The notes under the pieces: generated by a model
The model's input: only the letters and a program-made list of their open reading frames with translations
The model's database searches: none
What the model was told of the DNA's origin: nothing
Assembly (NCBI GenBank): GCA_947476855.1
Contig: CANJSR010000076.1
Coordinates: forward strand, 1 to 13,772
DNA length: 13,772 bases
Source: Acetobacteraceae bacterium
Lineage (GTDB): Bacteria > Pseudomonadota > Alphaproteobacteria > Acetobacterales > Acetobacteraceae
Direction: 5' to 3'
Position numbers and translations under genes: made by a program
Part shown: in pieces, positions 1 to 6,000 of the stretch
Position numbering within the stretch: position 1 is the stretch's first letter
Layout of the letters: every line of letters begins with the position of its first letter

Positions 1-309
1 CAGGCCTGCCTGGTGACTCCCCTGCGGGACGGGATGAACCTGGTGGCCAAGGAATACGTGGCCGCGCAGGACCCGGAGGAGCCGGGGGTGCTGATCCTCT
101 CCCAGTTCGCCGGCGCGGCCTGTGAGCTGGACGCGGCCCTGCTGGTCAACCCCTATGACGAGGCCGGCATGGCCCGCGCCATGCGCGACGCGCTGGTGAT
201 GTCGGTGGAGGAGCGGCGGGAACGGCACCAGGCGATGATCGCCGTGATGCGGGAGAACAGCCTGGAACGCTGGCGCGACCGGTTCGAGTCGGACCTGCGG
301 AGCGGGTAA
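1..309 (+). CDS. otsA: Trehalose-6-phosphate synthase OtsA, C-terminal fragment
   Basis: The reading frame is open from the first base and ends at TAA 307-309, giving 102 visible residues; the start lies outside the window. OtsA is a cytoplasmic GT20 glycosyltransferase that makes trehalose-6-phosphate from UDP-glucose and glucose-6-phosphate. The visible [14 protein letters not shown] (residues 6-19) is the family signature carrying the Asp and Glu that hold the UDP-glucose, and [13 protein letters not shown] (31-43) is the conserved helix and loop after it. [13 protein letters not shown] (49-61) is the usual post-signature segment, followed by the charged C-terminal helix with an ERW motif. 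No further domain follows, so this is the single-domain enzyme rather than an OtsA-OtsB fusion on its C-terminal side. The gene converges with the LLM oxidoreductase gene across a 281-nt repeat-rich gap. Family assignment is firm. Confidence 0.88.
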   Translation, partial: QACLVTPLRDGMNLVAKEYVAAQDPEEPGVLILSQFAGAACELDAALLVNPYDEAGMARAMRDALVMSVEERRERHQAMIAVMRENSLERWRDRFESDLRSG

Positions 310-365
310 GGCTGGGGAACCGGGGCGTTTGGGGACCGGGGGAGTGGGGGGGCAACCGCCGCATC

Positions 366-440
366 GTCATTCTGGGCGCCCGCGCGTCATGCAGGGCGTC
401 CTGCTCATGCCGGGTGCCCTCGTCATGCTGGGCGCAGGCC
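366..440. repeat. Four imperfect tandem GTCAT-nn-GGGC units
   Basis: Units of 18-20 nt start at 366, 386, 404 and 422 (GTCATTCTGGGCG, GTCATGCAGGGCG, CTCATGCCGGGTG, GTCATGCTGGGCG). They share an approximate GTCATGCNGGGCGCCC consensus. The last unit runs into the 36-nt sequence that recurs near 12760. The units lie in the non-coding gap between convergent genes and have no supportable reading frame of their own. They look like a degraded dispersed intergenic repeat; function unknown. Confidence 0.6.
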
Positions 441-455
441 CAGCACCCACGGCTT
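420..455. repeat. 36-nt direct repeat, copy 1 (hairpin-bearing)
   Basis: This 36-nt stretch is identical to 12760-12795, and the flanking bases differ at both ends. Inside it, TGCTGGGC (426-433) pairs with GCCCAGCA (438-445) across a GCAG loop, an 8-bp hairpin. Both copies sit between convergent genes: otsA/LLM oxidoreductase here, hyuB/DUF3501 at the other site. The arrangement resembles REP/BIME-like intergenic repeats, possibly with a role at transcript 3' ends; that role is an inference. Confidence 0.75.
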
Positions 456-483
456 TCCGCCGTTGACAACAGGAAGTCGTGGA

Positions 484-538
484 TGGCGGCCCGGAGCCTG
501 CCCTCGGACCGGTCTTCGCCGGACCCGGGGGGCCGCCA
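484..538. repeat. Palindromic segment, 9-bp stem with long loop
   Basis: TGGCGGCCC (484-492) is the exact reverse complement of GGGCCGCCA (530-538), with 37 nt between. It belongs to the same non-coding gap as the tandem units and may be the second half of a composite intergenic repeat. No T-run follows on either strand, so a classical terminator is not supported. The remainder of 310-590 shows no gene. Confidence 0.4.
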
Positions 539-590
539 CGACGGCAGAAACGTGCCTACCCGGCTACGGGATAGGGTGCGTCCATTCCCC

Positions 591-1541
591 CTAAATCTTG
601 TCCATCACATCGCCACGGAACGACTTCATCGCCGCGATCGATTTCTCCGCGTCATGACCCTCGAAGTCGAAGTCGATCGCCGTTACGCCCATCGCCTTCA
701 GCGCCTTCGCGTCCGAAATCGTATCGGCCAGCGTCCCCGTGAACAGCCGACGGTTGCCATCCGTGGCCGGCGGCGCCTCATGCGCGAAGCGCTTCACCCG
801 GTAGACCACCCCAACCGCGTTCGGATCACGCCCCGCATCCGCCGTCAGCTTCCGCAACCGCGCGATCCCAGCCTCAAGCCGAGGCAGCGTATCCAGCATG
901 TTCGCCTGGTTCGTCCCAATCGGATACCAGGCATCCCCCACCCGAGCCGCTCGGCGCATCGACGGGCCACTTTCCCCACCGACCCAGATCGGAGGATGCG
1001 GCTTCTGCACCGGCTTCGGATCGACCGCCAGGCCCTCGATGTTCGTGTACTTGCCGTGGAACACCGGGCGTTCCTGAGTCCACATCGCCTTGAACACGTC
1101 GATGTATTCGTCGGTCACCTTGCCGCGTTCGGCGAAGGGCGTGTACGCGACGGCCTCGATTTCAGGCTTCAGCCAGCCCGCGCCGATGCCCACCACCAGC
1201 CGCCCGCCGGACAGCACGTCGATCGTGGTCAGCATCTTTGACGCCACCACCGCCGGGCGGTGCGGCACGACCATCACGGCCAGCACCAGGCGGATCTTGT
1301 CGGTCTTCGCGGCGATCCAGGCGGTGGCGGTCAACTGCTCGAACCGCTTGCCGGGATCGGGGGAGTAGAACTCACCGCTCTCGGAATAGGGGTAGCCGGG
1401 CGTGCTGGTGTCCGGCAGCGCGATGTGGTCGGTCAGGGTCAGGTAGTCGAAGCCCAGGCTCTCTCCCAGCCGAGCGACGTCGGCCATGATGGCGGGGGTG
1501 GCCATGGGGCCGCTGACGGGCAGGTTGAATCCGATCTGCAT
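591..1541 (-). CDS. LLM class flavin-dependent oxidoreductase (TIGR03619-like)
   Basis: A 316-residue cytoplasmic protein of the luciferase-like monooxygenase (LLM) superfamily, resembling the TIGR03619 subgroup annotated as F420-dependent. The start MQIGFNLPVSG is the usual first beta strand. Further landmarks are LTLTDHIALP (35-43), the LSGGRLVVGIGAGW nucleotide-site segment (110-123), KPHPPIWVGGES (180-191) and ARVGDAWYP (199-207). Length is normal for single-domain members. ATG 1541 is chosen because AAGGA lies 10 nt upstream. The frame stays open far beyond it, but only antisense to the M20 gene. It diverges from that peptidase gene across 135 nt, so a shared control region is plausible. 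Whether the cofactor is FMN or F420, and the substrate, cannot be read from the sequence. Confidence 0.88.
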   Translation of the reverse strand: MQIGFNLPVSGPMATPAIMADVARLGESLGFDYLTLTDHIALPDTSTPGYPYSESGEFYSPDPGKRFEQLTATAWIAAKTDKIRLVLAVMVVPHRPAVVASKMLTTIDVLSGGRLVVGIGAGWLKPEIEAVAYTPFAERGKVTDEYIDVFKAMWTQERPVFHGKYTNIEGLAVDPKPVQKPHPPIWVGGESGPSMRRAARVGDAWYPIGTNQANMLDTLPRLEAGIARLRKLTADAGRDPNAVGVVYRVKRFAHEAPPATDGNRRLFTGTLADTISDAKALKAMGVTAIDFDFEGHDAEKSIAAMKSFRGDVMDKI

Positions 1542-1676
1542 GGGCTTGGGTTCCTTCCCTCGTGGGTCTTGCGTTCCCCACCTTTTACGGGAGGTTCCCG
1601 GTGGTCGACCAGGGGCGGTCCCTTCACCGATCCGTTGCGGCCATGCCATGCTGGGCCACCGCCAACGGAGAGCCTC
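1542..1676. promoter_or_regulatory. Divergent intergenic region, presumed back-to-back promoters
   Basis: The 135 nt separate the start codons of the LLM oxidoreductase (-) and the M20 peptidase (+), so promoters for both should lie here. Ribosome binding sites are visible at each edge: AAGGA (1552-1556, - strand) and GGAG (1667-1670, + strand). I could not find a convincing -35/-10 pair or an operator palindrome. The call rests on geometry only. Confidence 0.4.
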
Positions 1677-2807
1677 ATGGACTGGAACGCCCTGCCTTTC
1701 GACGCCAACGCCATGCTGGCCGGTCTCGGCACCTGGGTGGAGTGCGAAAGCCCCACCTTCGACGCCTCGGCGGTCAACCGGATGATGGACCTTGCGACTC
1801 GCGCCCTGATCCTGGCTGGCGCACGGACGGAGCGGATCGCCGGTCGGATGGGTTTCGGCGACTGCGTGCGCGGCACCTTCCCGCACCCGACGCCGCATAT
1901 CCCGGGCATCCTGGTCATGGGGCACCTCGACACCGTCCACCCGATCGGCACTCTGCGCGACCTGTCCTTCCGGCGGGAGGGCAACCGCGCTTGGGGACCT
2001 GGCATCCTGGACATGAAGGGCGGCAACTATCTGTCGCTGGAGGCGATCATCCAGCTCGCCCGCGCCGGTATCCCGACCAACCTGCCGATCACGGTCCTGT
2101 TCACCTCGGATGAGGAAATCGGCAGCCCCTCCACCCGCGACCTGATCGAGGCAGAGGCCGCGCGCCACAAATACGTGCTGATCCCGGAGCCGGCCCGCCC
2201 CGATGGCGGCGTCGTCACCGGGCGCTATGCCATCGCGCGCTTCAACCTGGAGGCGACGGGCAGGCCGAGCCACGCGGGGTCGCGGCCGGGGGAGGGGCGG
2301 TCGGCGATCAAGGAGATGGCGCGGAAGCTGATCGAGATCGAGGACATGACCACCGAAAGCTGCACCTTCAGCGTCGGCGTCATCCACGGCGGCCAGTGGG
2401 TCAACTGCGTGACGACGACCTGCACGGGCGAGGCCCTGAGCATGGCCAAGCGGCAGGAGGACCTGGATCGTGGCGTGGAGGCGATGCTGGCCCTGCGCGG
2501 GTCATCGAGTGAGGTGCAGTTCAAGGTCACTCGCGGCGTTACCCGCCCGGTCTGGGAAGGCACGCCGCGCGGGATGGCGCTGTATGAGGTCGCGCGGGAT
2601 ATCGCCAAGGACCTGGGATATCACATCAATCCGCAAAGCTCGGGCGGCGGGTCGGATGGGAACTTCACGGGCGCAATGGGCATTCCGACCTTGGACGGGC
2701 TGGGGGTTGCCGGGGCAGGGGCGCATACGCTGGATGAGCATATCCAGATCGACAGCCTGGCCTATCGCGGCAAGCTGATGGCCGGGCTGCTGGCGAGCCT
2801 GCGGTAG
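1677..2807 (+). CDS. M20 family zinc metallopeptidase (glutamate carboxypeptidase-like)
   Basis: A 376-residue di-zinc amidohydrolase/peptidase of the M20 family, closest in pattern to CPG2-type carboxypeptidases. All expected active-site residues are visible: H83 and D85 in MGHLDTV, bridging D112 in GILDMKGG, catalytic base E146 and metal ligand E147 in TSDEEIGS, E171 in IPEPA, and H350 in GAHTLDEH. The dimerisation (lid) domain spans roughly 180-295, with H199 in RPSHAGSRPGEG. No signal peptide is seen, so it is probably cytoplasmic. ATG 1677 has GGAG (1667-1670) at a 6-nt spacing. The frame is open further upstream only through antisense of the neighbour. Family members cleave C-terminal Glu, acyl-amino acids or carbamoyl compounds; the substrate here is undetermined. 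A candidate terminator follows the stop codon. Confidence 0.9.
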   Translation: MDWNALPFDANAMLAGLGTWVECESPTFDASAVNRMMDLATRALILAGARTERIAGRMGFGDCVRGTFPHPTPHIPGILVMGHLDTVHPIGTLRDLSFRREGNRAWGPGILDMKGGNYLSLEAIIQLARAGIPTNLPITVLFTSDEEIGSPSTRDLIEAEAARHKYVLIPEPARPDGGVVTGRYAIARFNLEATGRPSHAGSRPGEGRSAIKEMARKLIEIEDMTTESCTFSVGVIHGGQWVNCVTTTCTGEALSMAKRQEDLDRGVEAMLALRGSSSEVQFKVTRGVTRPVWEGTPRGMALYEVARDIAKDLGYHINPQSSGGGSDGNFTGAMGIPTLDGLGVAGAGAHTLDEHIQIDSLAYRGKLMAGLLASLR

Positions 2808-2821
2808 CGATGCGCTGAGCC

Positions 2822-2872
2822 GGATGGCGGGCGCCGTCCGGTTCCACCCCGCCATCCACGATTTCATTTTGT
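2822..2872 (+). terminator. Candidate terminator after the M20 gene, with an alternative hairpin
   Basis: GGATGGCGGG (2822-2831) pairs perfectly with CCCGCCATCC (2848-2857). T-rich ATTTCATTTTGTT follows at 2861-2873. The left arm can instead pair with the loop: CCGGATGGC (2820-2828) with GCCGTCCGG (2833-2841), with one G-T pair, so the two hairpins exclude each other. The T-tract is interrupted, so intrinsic termination is plausible but not certain. The rest of the 2808-2922 gap shows only a weak 6-bp palindrome (2892-2897 with 2907-2912). Confidence 0.5.
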
Positions 2873-2922
2873 TCCAGACGGGCAAGCGCCCCGCCTGACG
2901 TGGGGACAGGCGACAGCCCGCG

Positions 2923-3618
2923 CTACTCGGACCGGCTGGCCGAACGGAATCCCGTGGCGACGACGTAAAGCTCGCTTGATTCCTTCCGGCTGGCCGGCGG
3001 CTTGGCATGGCGCACCACGGCGAAGTGGCGCTTCATGCGGTCGAGCATCTCCCGCTCCGACCCGCCCTGGAAGACCTTGGCGACGAAGGCCCCGCCTTCG
3101 TTCAAGGTCGCGATGGCGAAATCCAGCGCCATCTCCGCCAGCGCCATGATCCGCAGATGGTCGGTCGCGGCATGGCCTGTCGTGTTCGGCGCCATGTCGG
3201 ACAGCACCAGGTCGGCCCGCCGGCCCATCGCCTCGATCAGTTGGGTATCGGCGCCCGGCTCGGAGAAATCACCCTGCAGAACGGTCGCGCCCTGGATCGG
3301 GTCCATCGGCAGCAGGTCCATCGCGACGACGGCCGCCGCGCCCTTCCGCACCGCCACCTGCGTCCACCCGCCCGGCGCGGCACCCAGGTCGACGATCGCC
3401 GAACCCGGCCGCAGCAGGCGGAACTTGTCATCCAGTTCCAGCAACTTGAACGCGGCGCGAGAGCGCCAGCCCTGCTTCCGGGCCTCGGTCACGTACGGAT
3501 CGTTCAACTGCCTGGCGAGCCAGCGGCGGGAGGAGACGGTGCGCTGGGCGGAGCCCTTCACGCGGACGGTCAGGCTTCGGCCACTCGGTCCCGCGGACTT
3601 TCCGGGGGGTTTGCTCAT
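2923..3618 (-). CDS. rlmE: 23S rRNA (uridine-2552 2'-O)-methyltransferase RlmE
   Basis: A 231-residue SAM-dependent methyltransferase of the FtsJ/RrmJ family. It methylates the 2'-O of U2552 in the A-loop of 23S rRNA late in 50S assembly. The K-D-K-E catalytic tetrad is complete: K58 (RAAFKLLEL), D141 (VLSDMAPN), K181 (FVAKVFQG) and E216 (KESSELYVVATG). The SAM-binding loop VDLGAAPGGWTQV is at 76-88. The N-terminal tail (1-35) is basic and variable, as often in this order. Start ATG 3618 overlaps the stop of the upstream ppx/gppA gene as ATGA, which implies translational coupling; GAAGGA lies 11 nt upstream. The C-terminal GFRSASRSE extends slightly past the conserved core. Assignment is secure. 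Confidence 0.96.
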   Translation of the reverse strand: MSKPPGKSAGPSGRSLTVRVKGSAQRTVSSRRWLARQLNDPYVTEARKQGWRSRAAFKLLELDDKFRLLRPGSAIVDLGAAPGGWTQVAVRKGAAAVVAMDLLPMDPIQGATVLQGDFSEPGADTQLIEAMGRRADLVLSDMAPNTTGHAATDHLRIMALAEMALDFAIATLNEGGAFVAKVFQGGSEREMLDRMKRHFAVVRHAKPPASRKESSELYVVATGFRSASRSE

Positions 3619-4694
3619 GCGCGGATGGTTCCTTCGCGCGGCCGGCGCGCGGCGCCCCTGGGGTGACCGGCGCGGTTGGCGCGGATCATGCGCAGCAGCA
3701 TCCCCTCCCGCAGGCCACGGTCGGCGACGACGACATGGGTGGCGGGCCACAACTGCCGGATCGCGGCGAACACCGCGCAGCCGGGCAGGACGAAATCCAC
3801 CCGCTCCGGCCCGACGCAGGGATGACGGATCAGCCCCTCCCGCCCCATGGCGCGCAGGGCCATCAGGGCGTCGTCCGCCTCATCCCCGCCCAGTTCCATC
3901 CCATCGACGGCGGGGCGGCGATAACGGTCGAGGTTCAGCGCAACCCCGGCCAGAGTGGTCACGGTGCCGCTGGTGCCCAGCAGCCGCACGCCGCCCTGGC
4001 GGATTTCCCGTGTGATGCGATGCACGGCCTCAAACGGAGCCAGGCGTTCGGCCACGTCGTCGACCATCGCGGCAAAACCGTCCGGGGTGAACCCGGCCTC
4101 TCCCCACCGCTCCGCCAGGGTCACGACGCCGACCGGCAGGGATTTGTAGCCGACCAGTTCGATGCCCGCCTCGCTCAGCCGCACCCAGGCCAGTTCGGTC
4201 GACCCACCGCCGATATCAAACAGCAGCGCCCGCCTGCCCTCGCCGGTCAGCAGGGGCGCGCAGGATTCAACCGCGAGTTCGGCTTCTTCCCGGCTGGAGA
4301 TCACCCCGATCTCCAAGCCCGTTTCCCGCCGCACCCGGTCCAGGAAGGCGCGACCATTCACCGCGCGCCGGCACGCCTCGGTCGCGATGGCGCGGACCTG
4401 GTGAATGCGGCGGCGGGACAGGCGAGCGGCGCAGGCCTGCAAAGCCAGGATGGCGCGGTCCATGGCGGGGGGACTGAGTTCGCCGGTGTTGTGCAAACCC
4501 TCCCCCAACCGGACAATGCGGGAGAAACTGTCGAGCACCCGGAAGCCGTCGCCCGCGGGAACACCGATCAGCATGCGGCAGTTGTTGGTCCCAAGGTCCA
4601 ACGCGGCAAAAGCGGGACAGCCTGACCGGCGGGACGGGTCGGGCGACCGCGTCGCCGGATCAGCCTCCGGTAGGACAGAACCATACGTCATCAT
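3615..4694 (-). CDS. Ppx/GppA family phosphatase (exopolyphosphatase or pppGpp phosphohydrolase)
   Basis: A 359-residue protein of the ASKHA actin-like fold. The family removes terminal phosphate from inorganic polyphosphate (Ppx) or converts pppGpp to ppGpp (GppA); both act in starvation signalling. Visible motifs are phosphate loop 1 ALDLGTNNCRMLI (31-43), ISSREEAEL (132-140) with the presumed catalytic Glu at 136/137, phosphate loop 2 LLFDIGGGSTEL (157-168), LLGTSGTVTTLAG (238-250) and the C-terminal GLREGML (327-333). The long form's C-terminal HD-like domain is absent, so this is the short two-domain type. The first 26 residues look unstructured. ATG 4694 is preferred; ATG 4691 and TTG 4727 remain possible, since no strong Shine-Dalgarno decides. 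It overlaps rlmE by 4 nt. Ppx versus GppA specificity cannot be read from the sequence. Confidence 0.9.
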   Translation of the reverse strand: MMTYGSVLPEADPATRSPDPSRRSGCPAFAALDLGTNNCRMLIGVPAGDGFRVLDSFSRIVRLGEGLHNTGELSPPAMDRAILALQACAARLSRRRIHQVRAIATEACRRAVNGRAFLDRVRRETGLEIGVISSREEAELAVESCAPLLTGEGRRALLFDIGGGSTELAWVRLSEAGIELVGYKSLPVGVVTLAERWGEAGFTPDGFAAMVDDVAERLAPFEAVHRITREIRQGGVRLLGTSGTVTTLAGVALNLDRYRRPAVDGMELGGDEADDALMALRAMGREGLIRHPCVGPERVDFVLPGCAVFAAIRQLWPATHVVVADRGLREGMLLRMIRANRAGHPRGAARRPREGTIRA

Positions 4695-4758
4695 CCCATT
4701 GTCATCCGCCGCCAGCACCCGGGGCAAGCACGGAATGGCGGTAGCGGACGATTCCGGT

Positions 4759-5022
4759 GGGGGGAGGGGGGAAGGCGGGGCTTTGCCCCGGACCCCGCGA
4801 GGGGCTTTGCCCCCTCGACCCCCACCAAGGGCTGAGCCCTTGGAACCATTTGTTTTTGGGGGGATTCCGGGAGGGGCTGAGGCTGTGGTTGAAATATCAC
4901 CTCAGCCCCTCCCGGAATCCCCCCAACCCATGGGTTCTAAGGGCTGTGCCCTTAGCGGGGATCAAAGGGGCAGAGCCCCTTTGCGGGGTCCGGGGCAGCG
5001 CCCCGCCTTCACCCTCCCCCCC
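4759..5022. repeat. 264-nt nested palindromic repeat element (six mini-hairpins around a 25-bp stem)
   Basis: This fills most of the 4695-5008 gap. The whole stretch is an imperfect inverted repeat: outer arms 4759-4781 and 5000-5022, inner arms 4858-4882 and 4900-4924 (25 bp, perfect), with a 17-nt centre. Each arm also carries three small hairpins with 3-nt loops: 4777-4789, 4798-4817 (one bulged C) and 4825-4843 on the left; 4937-4955, 4964-4982 and 4992-5004 on the right. Corresponding left and right hairpins differ in sequence but keep their own pairing: CCAAGGGC/GCCCTTGG against CTAAGGGC/GCCCTTAG, and GAGGGGC/GCCCC-CTC against AAAGGGGC/GCCCCTTT. No transposase frame exists inside. It reads as a non-autonomous repeat of the REP/BIME or MITE kind. 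The stop codon of the GGDEF gene lies in its right end. Confidence 0.8.
4858..4924. other. Perfect 25-bp stem, 17-nt loop hairpin at the repeat centre
   Basis: Positions 4858-4882 are the exact reverse complement of 4900-4924, with an AT-rich loop at 4883-4899. On a minus-strand transcript running from the GGDEF gene into ppx/gppA, this would be a very stable structure. It could block read-through, stall RNase degradation or attract RNase III. No U-tract follows on the minus strand, so a standard intrinsic terminator is not supported. Confidence 0.7.
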
Positions 5023-5899
5023 GCCAGACCCGCCAGCTACCGCCGCCCTCGTTGCTGGCTGCCGCGGCGGCTTCGCGGGCGTGCAGCAGCAGGCCGCGGG
5101 CGTCTTGTTCGCTGTGGGAGGATCGGCAGGCAATGCCGATCGACAGGGATGGCGCGGAGATGACGCCCCGCCCGGGGGCTTCCGGCAGGCTGATGCGGCG
5201 GTCGCACAGGTCCTGCGCGCGTTCGGCCGCGGTCATGTGGTCCATGCCGTCGAACCAGGCCGCGAAGGTGCCGCCGCCGACGCGCCCGACCAGGTCGGCG
5301 GGGCGCACCATCGCGCGGATCAGAGCCCCGATCCGCACCAGCATCCAGTCGCGCGCCGGCTGTCCGTGACTCAGCGCCATCTGGTCCAGGTCGTCCAGTT
5401 CCACGACCATCAGCGTGCCGGGCACGCCGTCCTGCGCCAGGCGCTCGATATGGCGGTCGGTTTCGTCCAGGAAGTACAGCCGGTTGGGCAATCCGGTCAG
5501 GCGGTCGATCCCGGCCTCATCCGGCCCGTGTTCCAGGATCACCCGCAGCATCGCCGCCGCCATCGCACCAAGGGCCGAGTCGCATTCCGTCCAGATCCGC
5601 CCGAACGGCCCCCGCCACAGTGCCAGCCCGCCGGCCCGGTCCGGTGGCAGGACCCAGGGGCAGACCATCAGCGCATGGCCGCTGACCGCCATCCCGTGGG
5701 AGGGCGCATCGGGATGCTGGATCAGCATGGCGCTGACCTCATCAAGGATGGCCGCCGCGCCGCTGCCGGAGAAATAGAGCAGGGACGGGCCGTGGCCGGA
5801 GTCGGTCAGGTCGATGATGGCCGCCCCCTCCAGCCCGACCAGAGCACAGAGTTCGGTCAGCGCGGCGCCGATCATTCCTTGCGGCGTCTGTTGCTCCAT
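5009..5899 (-). CDS. Degenerate GGDEF-domain protein with GAF-like N-terminus
   Basis: A 296-residue protein. Residues 130-280 match a GGDEF (diguanylate cyclase) domain, with IDRLTGLPNRLYFLDE (131-146) as the domain's start motif. The signature is GGGTF (208-212) instead of GG[DE]EF, so the acidic residue needed for catalysis is missing. The FxDxDxFK segment has become VELDDLDQM (166-174), and the NDxxGH motif is also lost (ALSHGQ). It therefore probably binds GTP or c-di-GMP weakly or serves as a scaffold; that is an inference. Residues 5-125 (GAALTELCALVGLEG...) look GAF-like, a possible ligand sensor, without transmembrane segments. ATG 5899 is chosen over GTG 5926 because GGGGGAG lies 6 nt upstream. 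The last three Gly codons and the TGA fall in the palindromic repeat. It lies 101 nt downstream of the dehydrogenase gene. Confidence 0.8.
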   Translation of the reverse strand: MEQQTPQGMIGAALTELCALVGLEGAAIIDLTDSGHGPSLLYFSGSGAAAILDEVSAMLIQHPDAPSHGMAVSGHALMVCPWVLPPDRAGGLALWRGPFGRIWTECDSALGAMAAAMLRVILEHGPDEAGIDRLTGLPNRLYFLDETDRHIERLAQDGVPGTLMVVELDDLDQMALSHGQPARDWMLVRIGALIRAMVRPADLVGRVGGGTFAAWFDGMDHMTAAERAQDLCDRRISLPEAPGRGVISAPSLSIGIACRSSHSEQDARGLLLHAREAAAAASNEGGGSWRVWRGGG

Positions 5900-5905
5900 C
5901 CGCTG

Positions 5906-5912
5906 CTCCCCC
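5906..5912 (-). promoter_or_regulatory. Shine-Dalgarno that sets the GGDEF gene start
   Basis: GGGGGAG on the minus strand stands 6 nt before ATG 5899. The in-frame GTG at 5926 has no comparable purine tract upstream, so ATG 5899 is the likelier start. Confidence 0.6.
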
Positions 5913-5959
5913 GGGAGGGACGCCACGACCGTTACACGCCCGATCGGTGCCCTTCAGAA

Positions 5960-5979
5960 GCGGCATCGTGGCATGCCGC
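5960..5979 (-). terminator. Possible weak terminator hairpin after the MDR gene
   Basis: GCGGCAT (5960-5966) pairs with ATGCCGC (5973-5979) around a 6-nt loop. It lies 22 nt past the stop codon of the minus-strand dehydrogenase. Only TT then CTGAAGGG follows on that strand, so it is at best a Rho-assisted or partial terminator. Confidence 0.3.
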
Positions 5980-6000
5980 AACCCCGAGTTGAAGCCCCTC

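Noticed and set aside
366..440. CRISPR-like array
   Set aside because: The units are degenerate, adjoin each other with no spacers, and no cas genes are in the window.
1260..1676. Upstream extension of the M20 frame to 1260
   Set aside because: It is antisense to the LLM gene and matches no domain; ATG 1677 has GGAG upstream and starts the family fold.
1542..2387. Upstream extension of the LLM oxidoreductase frame to 2387 on the minus strand (598 residues)
   Set aside because: The extension runs wholly antisense through the M20 gene, has low-complexity Arg/Gly/Asp-rich composition, and the family domain begins exactly at ATG 1541 with a good Shine-Dalgarno.
4759..5022. Insertion sequence with terminal inverted repeats
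   Set aside because: No transposase frame is present inside. The inverted repeats extend through nearly the whole element, so it is called a palindromic repeat only.
4757..5992. Plus-strand open frame of 411 residues through the palindrome and the GGDEF gene
   Set aside because: It arises from GC-rich repeat sequence and antisense of the GGDEF gene; no domain is present.
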